DNA of 29,990 bases from Deinococcus aquatilis DSM 23025 (GCF_000378445.1 NZ_KB899749.1:1-29990); one strand, 5' to 3'; shown: positions 15,984 to 24,668, numbered from the stretch's first letter. The notes: generated by a model from the letters alone, not told the origin. Numbers and translations: made by a program.

Positions 15984-16907
15984 TTGATCCGCTACACGCT
16001 GCGCCGACTGCTCAGCCTCGTTCCCGTCGTGTTCGGCGTGACCCTGCTCGTATTTTTGCTCCTCAAACTGACCCCAGGCGACCCGCTCGTGGCCCTGCTC
16101 GGTGAGGACGCTCAGGGCATGGGCGCAGCCGAACTCGCCCGCCTGCGGGACGCCTACGGTCTGAATGACCCCTGGTACCTCCAGTACGGACGCTTCCTCA
16201 GCGACTTCATCACAGGTCAGCTCGCCTCCGTGCGGACGGGCACGCCCGTACTCACCGAGATTCTCGCGCGGTTTCCGCACACGCTGCTGCTGACCACAGT
16301 TGCCCTCGCGGTGGCGGTCCTGGTGGCCGTGCCGCTCGGCATTCTCGCGGCTGTCAAACGGCGCACCGCCTGGGACGCTGTGGTCATGGTGATGGTGCTG
16401 CTCGGCATCAGCATTCCCAGCTTCTGGCTGGCCGTGATGCTGATGTTGGTCTTCGCTCTCAACCTCGGCTGGCTGCCTGCTTCCGGCAGCGGCTCGCCCG
16501 CCAACCTCGTGCTGCCCGCTGTGACGCTCGCTTTCGGGTCAGTCGCGCTGATCACCCGCATGACCCGCGCCAGCCTTCTGGGCACCCTGGATCAGGATTA
16601 CGTCCGCACCGCACGTGCCAAAGGCCTGCCGCGTTCAGGCGTGCTCCGGCATGCGCTCCGTAACGCGCTCATTCCCGTCGTCACGGTGGTTGGTCTGGAG
16701 TTCGGCGGACTGCTGGGCGGCGCCGCCATCACCGAGTCGATTTTTGCGTGGCCCGGCCTGGGCCGACTGACGCTTCAGGCAATCCAGACCAGAGATATTC
16801 ACCTCGTTCAGGGCATCACCGTATTCATCGCCGTGCTGTATACCTTCGTCAATCTCGCCGTGGACCTCGCCTACGCGGCACTCAATCCGCGGGTGCAGTA
16901 TGCGTAG
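15984..16907 (+). CDS. DppB/GsiC-type ABC permease
   Basis: This 307-residue inner-membrane protein of the binding-protein-dependent transport family 1 has about six helices. It begins IRYTLRRLLSLVPVVFGVTLLVF, which is the standard DppB start, and carries LKLTPGDPLVALLG. The cytoplasmic coupling loop is TARAKGLPRSGVLRHALRNALIPV (about residues 210-233, region only). The start is taken as TTG 15984, with AAAGGAG 12 nt upstream, which is longer than usual. It overlaps the next gene by 8 nt. Confidence 0.88.
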   Translation: MIRYTLRRLLSLVPVVFGVTLLVFLLLKLTPGDPLVALLGEDAQGMGAAELARLRDAYGLNDPWYLQYGRFLSDFITGQLASVRTGTPVLTEILARFPHTLLLTTVALAVAVLVAVPLGILAAVKRRTAWDAVVMVMVLLGISIPSFWLAVMLMLVFALNLGWLPASGSGSPANLVLPAVTLAFGSVALITRMTRASLLGTLDQDYVRTARAKGLPRSGVLRHALRNALIPVVTVVGLEFGGLLGGAAITESIFAWPGLGRLTLQAIQTRDIHLVQGITVFIAVLYTFVNLAVDLAYAALNPRVQYA

Positions 16908-17775
16908 TTTCAGGGTGTCACGTATGGGCACCGTGCCTGTCCGGTCGCGTCATCCTGTATGGCGCAAGCTGGGGCGGAATCTGTCGGTGAAAACGGGCGC
17001 AACGCTGCTGTTCGTGTTGGTGATGTTGGCCCTGCTGGCGCCTGTCCTGGCCCCCGAGGCACCCAATACGCAGAACTGGTTCAACCGGCTCAAACCTCCG
17101 AACCCATCTGCCTGGCTCGGCACAGACGACTTCGGCCGCAGCGTCCTCAGCCGTATCCTTCATGGCGGGCGGGTGTCTTTGCTGTCCGGCGTGCTGCCGG
17201 TTCTGCTTGGCGCGGGTGTCGGCACTCTCCTGGGTCTGCTGGCCGGGTACATCGGCCGCACCGCCGACACCCTGATCATGCGGGTCATGGACGTCCTGCT
17301 GGCCTTTCCTGGGCTGCTGCTGGCGCTCGCTATTCTTGGAACGCTCGGCCCCGGTTTTCAGAATGCAGTGCTGGCCATCGGCATCGGTCTCATGCCCACC
17401 TTCGCACGTCTGGTACGCGCCGAGGTGCTGCAAGTGAAACAGGGCGAGTTTGTGGAAGCCGCGCATGCCCTGGGCGCACCCCACCCCCGCGTACTGCTGC
17501 GGCACGTTCTGCCCAATGTCGCGTCGCCGCTGATCGTGCAGGCCACGGTCAGTGTGGGGTACGCCATCCTGGCGGCGGCAGGCCTGAGCTTCCTCGGGTT
17601 GGGCGTGCAGCCGCCGGTCAGCGACTGGGGAGAAATGCTCAGCAGTGGACGCCGTTTCCTGCCGCAGGCCTGGTGGCTCGAAGTCTTCCCCGGCGTGATG
17701 ATCGCGCTCACCGTGCTGTCCATCAACCTGCTTGGAGACGGGCTGCGGGACGCCCTCGATCCACGAACGAAGTAA
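16900..17775 (+). CDS. DppC/GsiD-type ABC permease
   Basis: This 291-residue partner of the previous permease has an N-terminal cytoplasmic tail, a first helix with LLFVLVMLALLAPVLAP, the WLGTDDFGRSVLSRILHGGR motif and the coupling loop EAAHALGAPHPRVLLRHVLPN. Its start at ATG 16900 lies within the end of the upstream gene. No cognate DppD/DppF-type ATPase follows, so the pair must borrow an ATPase encoded elsewhere, or possibly use MetN. The latter would be unusual. Confidence 0.9.
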   Translation: MRSFRVSRMGTVPVRSRHPVWRKLGRNLSVKTGATLLFVLVMLALLAPVLAPEAPNTQNWFNRLKPPNPSAWLGTDDFGRSVLSRILHGGRVSLLSGVLPVLLGAGVGTLLGLLAGYIGRTADTLIMRVMDVLLAFPGLLLALAILGTLGPGFQNAVLAIGIGLMPTFARLVRAEVLQVKQGEFVEAAHALGAPHPRVLLRHVLPNVASPLIVQATVSVGYAILAAAGLSFLGLGVQPPVSDWGEMLSSGRRFLPQAWWLEVFPGVMIALTVLSINLLGDGLRDALDPRTK

Positions 17776-17789
17776 GGAGAAAACTCCAG

Positions 17790-18239
17790 ATGAATCCCAG
17801 CAAAACCCTGACCATCCACCACCTTGGCGACCAGCGGTATGCCAGTACCAATCCGGCAGGACAGCAGATCGTCATCGACATGAGCGCAGAGCACCGCATC
17901 GGGGTCGGCCCGATGGACGCGTTGATGAGTGCGCTGGCGTCCTGCACGATGTATGACGTCGTCGAGATCATGGACAAACGCCGCACGCCTCTGAGCGCTT
18001 ACCGCGTGACCGTGGAAGGTTTCAGGGCAGAGGGCAGTGTTCCGCCCCGCTACGAGCGCTACGTGCTGCGCCACTTCGCGCAGGGTGAAGGCGTGAGTAT
18101 GGAGGCGCTCGAGAAAGCCGCCCACCTGTCGCACGAGAAGTACTGCACCATTGGGGCCAGCCTCGCTGCCCAGATTGACATTGAGGTCGTGATCGAACCG
18201 TCTGGACAGACCGCTGAAATCGGGGGAGAAGATTCTTAA
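17790..18239 (+). CDS. OsmC/Ohr-family protein (YhfA-like)
   Basis: This 149-residue cytosolic protein has the two conserved redox cysteines of the family, C52 in ALASCTMYDVVEIM and C119 in HEKYCTIGASL. It is likely a thiol-dependent peroxidase or a related reductase. Start ATG 17790 follows AAGGAG, only 14 nt after the permease gene, so it is the last gene of the methionine operon. Its presence in a sulfur-import operon suggests a role in protecting or processing reactive thiol or sulfur compounds. The exact substrate cannot be told. Confidence 0.88.
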   Translation: MNPSKTLTIHHLGDQRYASTNPAGQQIVIDMSAEHRIGVGPMDALMSALASCTMYDVVEIMDKRRTPLSAYRVTVEGFRAEGSVPPRYERYVLRHFAQGEGVSMEALEKAAHLSHEKYCTIGASLAAQIDIEVVIEPSGQTAEIGGEDS

Positions 18240-18449
18240 GGACCGCGTGGCCTCTTGACCGGCCAGGGCTACACGAGAATCAGGAAGACTGCGTCCCTGA
18301 GCTTGCCCCCATCTGAAGCAAAAGTGAGGCCATCGCAACCGTCTCTCTCTAGGCCGCCTGGAGTTCACGATGATTTTTCAACAATGCGGCGGCCCTGACC
18401 TGCGGCTCAGGACATCAGACAAAGCGGGGGGCTGGAGCGCTGCGTCTCC

Positions 18450-18455
18450 TACACT
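18450..18455 (+). promoter_or_regulatory. -10 box of a leaderless tauE-like transcript
   Basis: TACACT ends 8 nt before the GTG start at 18464, and there is no Shine-Dalgarno sequence. This spacing fits the leaderless starts common in Deinococcus. No clear -35 box is seen. Confidence 0.45.
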
Positions 18456-18463
18456 GGGCGTCC

Positions 18464-19249
18464 GTGTCCCTGCTTGATCTCCTGGCGCTGTCCCTGATCT
18501 TCTTCCTGACCAGCGTGATCAGTGTCGTCACCGGGGCCACGTCTCTGATCACCGTTCCGGCGCTGCTGGCCTTCGGCGTGCCCCCCGTCACGGCACTGGG
18601 CACCAACATGCTCGCGCTCACGGCCATGAGCGTCGGGGCGTCCGTGCCCTTTTTGCGCGGCAACGTACTGGACCGGCCACGCCTCCCTCTCCTCATCGGA
18701 TTGACCTTGGTCGGCTCCGTTATTGGAGCGCTCCTGGTCTTCGCCATCCCGCAGGCGTGGCTCCCTGTGATCATTGCGGGGGCCATGCTGGTGGTGGCGG
18801 CGGTGGTGTTGCGTCCACGGCGTTCCCGCCCTCCAGTGACCGCGCTGCCACACCGCTGGCAACTTGCTCTGGGCTACGGCCTGACGTTCTTGCTCGCGGT
18901 GTATGGGGGGTTTTTCAGCGGCGGCTACGTGACGCTTCTGACCGCCGCGTTCCTGACTGCCTTCCGTATGGCGTTTCTGCGGGCCGTGGCGACCACCAAA
19001 GTCATCAACGTGGCGTCCTCGCTGGTCGCCACGTTGATCTTTGCCCTGAAGGGCGCGGTGGATTGGCGGTTGGGCCTGATCCTCAGTGCCGTGATGTATG
19101 CCGGGGCCACCCTGGGTGCCCGGTGGACCCTCCGCCTGGACGAGCGCTGGATTCGCCGTCTGTTCGTAACCACCGTGTTGCTCCTGGCGCTCAAGACGCT
19201 GGTACTGGATGTCCCCTGGCACCGCTTGATTCACCTCGGAACGGCGTAG
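18464..19249 (+). CDS. TauE/SafE-family sulfite or organosulfur exporter
   Basis: This 261-residue inner-membrane protein has about eight helices in two related halves. Hallmarks are VTGATSLITVPALLAFGVPP with ALGTNMLALT (about 22-50), and the second-half repeat VYGGFFSGGYVTLLTAAFL with ATTKVINVASS (about 145-188). Family members export sulfite, sulfoacetate or taurine-derived anions. The start is GTG 18464. It lies 224 nt after the methionine operon and converges on the sulfate operon, which fits a safety valve for excess sulfite or import of an organosulfur anion. The substrate is inferred. Confidence 0.85.
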   Translation: MSLLDLLALSLIFFLTSVISVVTGATSLITVPALLAFGVPPVTALGTNMLALTAMSVGASVPFLRGNVLDRPRLPLLIGLTLVGSVIGALLVFAIPQAWLPVIIAGAMLVVAAVVLRPRRSRPPVTALPHRWQLALGYGLTFLLAVYGGFFSGGYVTLLTAAFLTAFRMAFLRAVATTKVINVASSLVATLIFALKGAVDWRLGLILSAVMYAGATLGARWTLRLDERWIRRLFVTTVLLLALKTLVLDVPWHRLIHLGTA

Positions 19250-19271
19250 GTCAGGGGCAGGAAGCCTGACC
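19249..19271. terminator. Hairpin between convergent tauE-like and cysA genes
   Basis: GGTCAGG pairs with CCTGACC across a 9-nt loop right after the tauE-like stop. A second, weaker stem using the same TCAGG/CCTGA arms lies at 19285-19305. Neither has a good U-tract, so this is a weak, possibly bidirectional terminator. Confidence 0.4.
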
Positions 19272-19329
19272 TGCACATGCCGATCAGGAAGAGTTGCCTG
19301 ACCTCAACCATTCGCCGGAATTGCTGGGG

Positions 19330-20316
19330 TCACTCCCCTTCCGGCAAGGTCACCTGTCGCCCGGCGGTCAGGTAGACGATCTGGCCGACAGACGCGCCGC
19401 CCAGCTGGGTTTTGGGCAGGTACACTTCCAGAGCACCCGACTGGTCTGAGCGCGTGACATCCACCCGCGCTTCCGGCCCGACCACATGAATGCGGGTGAT
19501 CACGCTCGCCCAGGCACCAGGCACCGGTTGCAGATGCAGGTGCAGGTCGTGTGGACGGGCCAAAGTCACCTGACCGCCTGCCCGGTCCAGCACATTGGCC
19601 TTGCCCAGAAAACGGTAGGTGAACAGCGTGGCTGGATGGTCATACACCTCTTCGGGCGTGCCTTCCTGCTCAATCTGACCGGCATTGAAGACCACGATGC
19701 GGTCGGCAATCTCCAACGCCTCGGCCTGATCATGGGTCACGAAGATGCTGGTGAGGTGAATTTCGTCGTGCAGGCGGCGCAGCCAGTCGCGCAGTTCCTG
19801 GCGCACCGAGGCGTCCAGTGCTCCAAAGGGTTCATCCAGCAAAAGCACCTGAGGTTCAACCGCCAGCGCCCGCGCCAGGGCCACCCGTTGCCGCTGCCCG
19901 CCGGACAGCTGCGCTGGATAGCGGGCTGCGGCCCAGTCGAGCTGCACGAGTTCCAGCAGGCGCATCACCTTGTCACGAATCACAGGTGGTGCGGGACGCT
20001 GGCCCCCCCGCTTGACCTTTAAACCAAACGCCACGTTTTCAAAGACCGACAGATGCTTGAAGAGGGCGTAATGCTGAAAGACGAAGCCGATGCCGCGTCC
20101 GCCGGGACCCACTTGCGTGATGTCCTGACCTCCCAACAGCACCCGCCCAGTGTCCGGAATTTCCAGTCCGGCGATCACGCGCAGCAGGGTCGTTTTACCC
20201 GATCCGCTGGGGCCGAGCAGGGCGACGAGCTGACCGTCGGGCACGTTGAGGGTCACGTCTTGAAGGGCGGCGAAGGTGCCGAACTGTTTGCTGAGATGCT
20301 GAACCTGAATGCTCAT
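19330..20316 (-). CDS. cysA: Sulfate/thiosulfate ABC transporter ATP-binding protein CysA
   Basis: This 328-residue ATPase energises sulfate import through CysT and CysW. Motifs are Walker [10 protein letters not shown] (35-43), Q-loop Gln81, signature LSGGQRQR (137-144), Walker B VLLLDE (157-162) and His195 in [17 protein letters not shown]-terminal TOBE-like region follows (about 235-325). It is the last gene of the leftward operon, and its start overlaps the cysW stop (ATGA). Length is a little shorter than in enterobacteria. Confidence 0.92.
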   Translation of the reverse strand: MSIQVQHLSKQFGTFAALQDVTLNVPDGQLVALLGPSGSGKTTLLRVIAGLEIPDTGRVLLGGQDITQVGPGGRGIGFVFQHYALFKHLSVFENVAFGLKVKRGGQRPAPPVIRDKVMRLLELVQLDWAAARYPAQLSGGQRQRVALARALAVEPQVLLLDEPFGALDASVRQELRDWLRRLHDEIHLTSIFVTHDQAEALEIADRIVVFNAGQIEQEGTPEEVYDHPATLFTYRFLGKANVLDRAGGQVTLARPHDLHLHLQPVPGAWASVITRIHVVGPEARVDVTRSDQSGALEVYLPKTQLGGASVGQIVYLTAGRQVTLPEGE

Positions 20317-21167
20317 GGGTGGGGGTGTCCTGTGCGGGATTCGATCAGGGCCTTGAGGCCGAGGGTGAGCAGGGCGAACAGCGCCAGGAGAGAAGCCACG
20401 GCAAACGCGGCCACCGTCTGGTACTCGTTGTAAAGGATTTCCACATGCAGCGGCAGCGTGTTGGTGAGGCCGCGAATCTTGCCGGAAACCACCGACACCG
20501 CGCCGAATTCTCCGAGGGCGCGGGCGTTACACATGATGACGCCGTACAGCAGCGCCCAGCGGATGTTGGGCAGCGTGACGCGCGAGAAGGTCTGCCATCC
20601 GCTTGCGCCGAGGGTCAATGCCGCCTCTTCATCGTCCTTGCCCTGCGTCTGCATCACAGGGATCAGTTCGCGGGCCACGTATGCGAAGGTCACGAAGGTG
20701 GTCGCCAGAACGATGCCCGCCGGGGCAAAGATGATCTTGAGATCATTGGCTTCCAGCCACGGCCCCAGCCACCCTTGCCGCCCGAACAGCAGTACGTACA
20801 CCAGTCCGGAAATGACGGGAGACACGGCCAGCGGCAGGTCAATCAGGGTCAGCAGCAGACTGCGGCCCGGAAAGTCGAATTTGGCGGTGGCCCACGCCGC
20901 ACTGACCCCGAAGACCATGTTGAGCGGCACCACAATCAAGACCGTGAGGAGTGACAGGCGCAGGGCCGACAGGGTGTCCGGCGTCTGGAGCGCCTGCAAG
21001 TAAGGCCCGACGCCGCTGCGAAGGGCGGTGATCAGTACCACCAGGAGGGGCAGGACCAGCAGCAGGCCGACCAGAACCAGCGTAAGAGTGACCATGAACG
21101 CGGGCCACCACCGCAGCAGCGGTCCGGTCCGGCGAAGCTGCGGCGCTGGAGCCTTACTGGCGCTCAC
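20313..21167 (-). CDS. cysW: Sulfate ABC transporter permease CysW
   Basis: This 284-residue inner-membrane protein has about six helices. It carries [42 protein letters not shown] and the coupling loop [23 protein letters not shown], then [15 protein letters not shown], which is typical of CysW. Four-base overlaps with both neighbours show tight coupling. Confidence 0.92.
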   Translation of the reverse strand: MSASKAPAPQLRRTGPLLRWWPAFMVTLTLVLVGLLLVLPLLVVLITALRSGVGPYLQALQTPDTLSALRLSLLTVLIVVPLNMVFGVSAAWATAKFDFPGRSLLLTLIDLPLAVSPVISGLVYVLLFGRQGWLGPWLEANDLKIIFAPAGIVLATTFVTFAYVARELIPVMQTQGKDDEEAALTLGASGWQTFSRVTLPNIRWALLYGVIMCNARALGEFGAVSVVSGKIRGLTNTLPLHVEILYNEYQTVAAFAVASLLALFALLTLGLKALIESRTGHPHP

Positions 21168-22012
21168 GCCTGTCCCCGGCGACTCAGGCGGGCCTGCGCT
21201 CCATTGGCCGCCAGCAGCAAGGTGACGGAGATCACCAGCATGGCAACGGCCACGGCGGCTGCCCCTGCGTAGTCGTACTGCTCCAACTTGCCCACGATCA
21301 ACAGGGGCGCGATTTCAGTTTTAAAGGGAAGATTGCCGCTGATAAAGACCACCGAGCCGTACTCCCCAATGGTGCGGGCCAGCGCCAGCGTGAAGCCGCT
21401 CAGCAGGGCTGGAGACAGCGCGGGCAAGATCACGCGTGCGAAGGTCTGGCTGGGGGTGGCCCCGAGGCTCAGGGCCGCTTCTTCCGGCTCATGCCCCAGG
21501 TCTTCCAGTACCGGTTGCAGGCTGCGCACCACGAACGGCAGGCCAATAAAGATCAGGGCCACGACGATGCCTAGCGGCGTATAGGCCACCCGCAGGCCCG
21601 CCTCCAGAAGCGGCGCACCCAGCCAGCCGTTGGGAGACAGCAGGGTGGTCAGGGTGATGCCTGCGACCGCTGTGGGGAGCGCAAACGGCAGGTCGATCAG
21701 GGCGTCCACCACCCGGCGGCCCGGCACACGGTAGCGGGTCAGGGTCCACGCGATCACCAGTCCGGTAGGCAGATTGACCAGCGAGGCCGCCAGCGCAGTC
21801 AGGAACGACACCCGCAGGGCCGACCACACCCGGGGAGTATTGATGGCGGCCCAGAAACCCTCCGCACCCAGTCCCGCTGCTTTGAGCACCAACGCGGCCA
21901 GAGGGATCAGCACGATGACACTGAGGTACAGCACGGCGTACCCCAGCGTCAGGTTCAGGCCCGGCAAGATGTGGCGGCGGGCCGGGCGACCAGGAAATAG
22001 GCGGGAAGTCAC
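21164..22012 (-). CDS. cysT: Sulfate ABC transporter permease CysT
   Basis: This 282-residue partner permease has about six helices, [21 protein letters not shown], the coupling loop [21 protein letters not shown] and [22 protein letters not shown], typical of CysT (CysU). The start is GTG 22012, just 3 nt after the sbp stop codon. The overlap with cysW is ATGA. Confidence 0.92.
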   Translation of the reverse strand: MTSRLFPGRPARRHILPGLNLTLGYAVLYLSVIVLIPLAALVLKAAGLGAEGFWAAINTPRVWSALRVSFLTALAASLVNLPTGLVIAWTLTRYRVPGRRVVDALIDLPFALPTAVAGITLTTLLSPNGWLGAPLLEAGLRVAYTPLGIVVALIFIGLPFVVRSLQPVLEDLGHEPEEAALSLGATPSQTFARVILPALSPALLSGFTLALARTIGEYGSVVFISGNLPFKTEIAPLLIVGKLEQYDYAGAAAVAVAMLVISVTLLLAANGAQARLSRRGQA

Positions 22013-22015
22013 GCC

Positions 22016-22996
22016 TTAGCGTCCGCCGTACACCTGATCGAACACCCCGCCATCCGCAAAGAATTTCTTCTGGGCCGCCCGCCAGCCGCCAAACTGCGCG
22101 ATGCTGAACAGGTTCACCTTGGGAAACTGTGAGGCATACTTGGCCGCCACGTCTTGCGAGCGCGGGCGGTAGAAATTCTTGGCAATGATCTCCTGTGCTT
22201 CGGCGGTGTAAAGGTACTGCAGGTACGCTTTGGCTACTTTGGCGGTCCCGTGCTTGGCCGCGTTCTTGTCCACCACCGTGACAGGCGGCTCGGCCAGAAT
22301 GCTCACGCTGGGGACGATGATCTGGAACTTGCCGACCCCCAGTTCCCGGCTGGCCAGCAGGGCCTCGTTTTCCCAGGCCAACAGGACGTCACCGATTCCG
22401 CGCTCCACGAAGGTCGTGGTGCTGCCGCGGGCGCCCGAATCGAGCACCGGGACGTTCTTGAACAGCTTGGTCACGTAGTCTTTGGCCCCGGCCTCGCCGC
22501 TGTATTTTTTCTGTGCCCAGCCCCACGCGGCCAGAAAATTCCAGCGTGCCCCGCCACTGGTTTTGGGATTGGGCGTGATGACCTGCACGCCGGGCTTGAT
22601 GAGGTCACCCCAGTCTTTGATGCCTTTGGGATTGCCTTGCCGCACCAGAAACACGATGGTCGAGGTATACGGACTGCTGTTGTAGGCCAGGCGCTTTTGC
22701 CAGTTTTCCGGCAACAGGCCCTTGTCGGCAATCGCGTCGATGTCGTAAGCCAGCGCCAGGGTCACGATGTCAGCTTCTAGGCCGTCGATGACGCTGCGGG
22801 CCTGCGCTCCACTGCCGCCGTGTGAGGCATTGATTTTGAGGGTATCGCCCGTTTTGGCCTGCCACTGCTTGGCAAAGGCCGCATTGATGTCCTGATACAG
22901 CTCACGGGTGGGGTCATACGACACGTTGAGCAGGGTGAGGGTGGCCGCCGTGGCCGCGCTGCCAAGCAGCAGAGCAGTGCTGAGGATTCGCTTCAT
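22016..22996 (-). CDS. sbp: Sulfate-binding protein (Sbp/CysP type)
   Basis: This 326-residue exported protein captures sulfate or thiosulfate outside the membrane. A short signal peptide ends near residue 18. Family hallmarks are [12 protein letters not shown] (23-34), [29 protein letters not shown] (region about 55-83), [20 protein letters not shown] and [19 protein letters not shown]. The start at ATG 22996 has AAGGAG 7 nt upstream. It is the first gene of a sbp-cysT-cysW-cysA operon, and the promoter with the shared palindrome lies about 100 nt upstream. Confidence 0.93.
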   Translation of the reverse strand: MKRILSTALLLGSAATAATLTLLNVSYDPTRELYQDINAAFAKQWQAKTGDTLKINASHGGSGAQARSVIDGLEADIVTLALAYDIDAIADKGLLPENWQKRLAYNSSPYTSTIVFLVRQGNPKGIKDWGDLIKPGVQVITPNPKTSGGARWNFLAAWGWAQKKYSGEAGAKDYVTKLFKNVPVLDSGARGSTTTFVERGIGDVLLAWENEALLASRELGVGKFQIIVPSVSILAEPPVTVVDKNAAKHGTAKVAKAYLQYLYTAEAQEIIAKNFYRPRSQDVAAKYASQFPKVNLFSIAQFGGWRAAQKKFFADGGVFDQVYGGR

Positions 22997-23097
22997 GGAA
23001 ACTCCTTGGAAAGTGAGAGAGAAGGGCTACAGGAGGGCGGAAGATCAGACCGAGCGGTAGACACACGCGGGCGGTTGAATTGGAAACGGCTTGACCA

Positions 23098-23128
23098 ATC
23101 ATCAGATAGATTACAAATCCTGTCAACT
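23098..23128 (-). promoter_or_regulatory. Promoter with embedded palindromic operator (site 2), sulfate operon
   Basis: On the minus strand the sequence reads AGTTGAC-AGGATTT-GTAATCT (23128 to 23108). TTGACA is the -35 box (23126-23121), and GATGAT (23103-23098) lies 17 nt on as a weak -10 box reading toward sbp. The right arm matches less well than in the other two sites. It lies between divergent sbp and the Rrf2-type gene, so it could control both. Confidence 0.7.
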
Positions 23129-23145
23129 ATTCATCCAGATGCCGC

Positions 23146-23151
23146 TACAGT
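23146..23151 (+). promoter_or_regulatory. -10 box for a leaderless Rrf2-type regulator transcript
   Basis: TACAGT ends 6 nt before ATG 23158, with no Shine-Dalgarno sequence. The region where a -35 box would fall (about 23123-23128) is the arm of operator site 2, which suggests autoregulation. Confidence 0.55.
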
Positions 23152-23157
23152 GGGTGC

Positions 23158-23652
23158 ATGCGACTTTCCAGTTTGGATGTTCACGCGTTTCAGGCGGTGG
23201 GGTACCTCGCGGCGTATGCCGACCGCTGGGTCACGGCAGCCGAGGTCTGTGAACACACCCTGCTCAGCCGGGCGTTTTTGCTGCGGGTGCTGGCCTGCCT
23301 GGTTCGTGGTGGGATCGTGGTCTCCAAGCGGGGCAGCGCCGGGGGATACCAGCTGGCCCGTTTGCCGACGCAGGTGACGCTGCGCGAGGTGGTACAGGTG
23401 TTGGAGCGCCCGGTGGCACCGCTGTCGTGCGTCAGCCTGAGCGCTCCAGTGCCCTGCGTCCATCAGAACGATTGCGGCATCCGGCGCGACGTGTATACCG
23501 AGCTGCGGGACGTGACCCACGCGGTTTTGGCCCGTTTCACGGCGGCTGATCTGGCCACGGATCTTCAGGCTGGCCGCAGCTACAGCCCGTGCCTGAACCA
23601 CCTGTGGCATCCACAACAGGAGTTGGCGGCAGGGCGCTGGAGCAAGGTTTGA
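23158..23652 (+). CDS. Rrf2-family transcription regulator with three cysteines
   Basis: This 164-residue protein has an N-terminal winged helix (about 5-85): AAEVCEHTLLSRAFLLRVLACLVRGGIV is the recognition region and KRGSAGGYQLAR the wing. Cysteines follow at 91, 100 and 106, in the place where IscR-type members bind an Fe-S cluster, but the first gap is eight residues, not five. CymR-type members lack such cysteines and control cysteine metabolism. Its position divergent from sbp, within a sulfur island with shared palindromes, makes it the first candidate to bind them. The transcript appears leaderless. Confidence 0.85.
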   Translation: MRLSSLDVHAFQAVGYLAAYADRWVTAAEVCEHTLLSRAFLLRVLACLVRGGIVVSKRGSAGGYQLARLPTQVTLREVVQVLERPVAPLSCVSLSAPVPCVHQNDCGIRRDVYTELRDVTHAVLARFTAADLATDLQAGRSYSPCLNHLWHPQQELAAGRWSKV

Positions 23653-23667
23653 GACCGCATTGCCTGT

Positions 23668-24237
23668 TCAGCCTTCTTGTTCCTCACTGACTTCCTGAAG
23701 CCCACCTGTGGTCACGTCGTAAATGAAGCCACGCACAGGGAGATTTTTGGGAACCAACGGACTGTGCCGAATGCGTTGTACGTCGTCGCGCACGCTCTGG
23801 GCCAGATTGTCGAAGGCCAACCAGTCTACGCCGCGCCCTTCTGCCGAGCCGGGACCCTGGCCCACGTCATGCCAGCCGTGTTCGTCTAGCACGGCTGTGT
23901 CGAGACTGTGGGCCAGCAACTCGCCCATGATGTCGTTGGTAAAGAGCTGCATCCCGCAGTTGGTATGGTGCACCACGAAAAACTCTTCGGTGCCCAGCAG
24001 TTTGTGCGAAATCACGAGTGAGCGAATGGCGTCGTCGCTGGCCCGTCCGCCTGCATTGCGAATCACGTGGGCGTCCCCTTCTTTCAAGCCTGCAAAGTGC
24101 GCTGGGTCAAGCCGGGCGTCCATGCAGGTCAGGATGGCGAATCTGCGGGCCGGGGGCAGCGGCAGGGTGGCCCGCTCTCCAAATTCACGGACATACTGCG
24201 CGTTGGCGGCCAGAATCTCATCCAAAACGGTGCTCAT
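23668..24237 (-). CDS. Beta-class carbonic anhydrase
   Basis: This 189-residue cytosolic zinc enzyme interconverts CO2 and bicarbonate. Zinc ligands are C38 in LTCMDARLD and H91 and C94 in HHTNCGM, with D40-R42 forming the conserved dyad. [17 protein letters not shown] (58-74) is the family signature. The start at ATG 24237 has GGAG 7 nt upstream. It converges on the Rrf2-type gene with only 15 nt between the stops. A link to sulfur is not evident from sequence. Confidence 0.9.
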   Translation of the reverse strand: MSTVLDEILAANAQYVREFGERATLPLPPARRFAILTCMDARLDPAHFAGLKEGDAHVIRNAGGRASDDAIRSLVISHKLLGTEEFFVVHHTNCGMQLFTNDIMGELLAHSLDTAVLDEHGWHDVGQGPGSAEGRGVDWLAFDNLAQSVRDDVQRIRHSPLVPKNLPVRGFIYDVTTGGLQEVSEEQEG

Positions 24238-24476
24238 GGTTTCTCCTCAGATAGAACCGGGGACAGTGGGAGAGGAACAGAGTCCTTGCGTGACAACCGA
24301 GCCAGAAGAGCCAAGTGAGTCTGTAAAAGCAGTTTCGCTGCGCCTGCGGCCCCTGCTATGGCCGATTCACACGGGTTTCAGCTCCCCTCTATCCTTATGG
24401 CTCATCGCAGCAAGAAGATGAAAGCTGGAGGTTACGGCGGCTGAAGAAGGGAAGGAAACATGCACCAGCCTAAAGT

Positions 24477-24507
24477 AGTTGACAAGTTTTGTAAACTGCT
24501 CTACGGT
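24477..24507 (+). promoter_or_regulatory. Promoter with embedded palindromic operator (site 3), PhnD-like cluster
   Basis: The palindrome AGTTGAC-AAGTTTT-GTAAACT spans 24477-24497. TTGACA (24479-24484) is the -35 box, and TACGGT (24502-24507) lies exactly 17 nt on as the -10 box. Layout and spacing are the same as at site 1, so both should respond to the same regulator. Confidence 0.75.
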
Positions 24508-24549
24508 AGCTCCAACCCGAATACGGGTCACGTAGGGCCAGAGCGGTGG

Positions 24550-24591
24550 CAGGCCGAACAGACAAATCGGCCTGCTCCCGCCCTCCGGGAG
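24550..24591 (+). promoter_or_regulatory. Two stacked hairpins hiding the leader-peptide RBS
   Basis: CAGGCCGA (24550-24557) pairs with TCGGCCTG (24567-24574). Directly after it, CTCCCG (24575-24580) pairs with CGGGAG (24586-24591) across a 5-nt loop. The GGGAG of the second stem is the Shine-Dalgarno sequence of the small ORF at 24597, so its translation may be damped. Confidence 0.6.
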
Positions 24592-24596
24592 ATCTT

Positions 24597-24668
24597 ATGA
24601 CGCACTGCCAGCCTGACCGCCACCACCTGACCCCCTGTTCGGGGCGAATGTGTTGTTGCTGCGCCTGA
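24597..24668 (+). CDS. Cysteine-rich leader peptide, 23 residues
   Basis: The ORF starts at ATG 24597 with GGGAG 5 nt upstream. The peptide begins MTHCQPDRHH, has a second Cys at position 14 and ends RMCCCCA, so four cysteine codons in a row (19-22) precede the final codon. Six of 23 residues are cysteine, which is far above chance for a GC-rich genome. Ribosomes would stall there when Cys-tRNA is short, as in amino-acid attenuators, and polycysteine upstream ORFs that sense cysteine are known in mycobacteria. It lies 90 nt after a sulfur-type promoter and 333 nt before the first structural gene. Function is inferred. Confidence 0.72.
   Translation: MTHCQPDRHHLTPCSGRMCCCCA

Noticed and set aside
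16959..17789. Open frame upstream of and continuous with the OsmC gene
   Set aside because: It overlaps the permease gene in another frame and translates to Arg/Ala-rich nonsense. The real OsmC start is ATG 17790 with an RBS.
18359..18410. GGCCGC/GCGGCC arms after the OsmC gene as a terminator
   Set aside because: The arms are far apart, the pairing is interrupted and no U-tract follows.
22997..23100. Possible second Cys-rich leader upstream of sbp
   Set aside because: I translated this region in the sbp direction and found no short ORF with a run of Cys codons.
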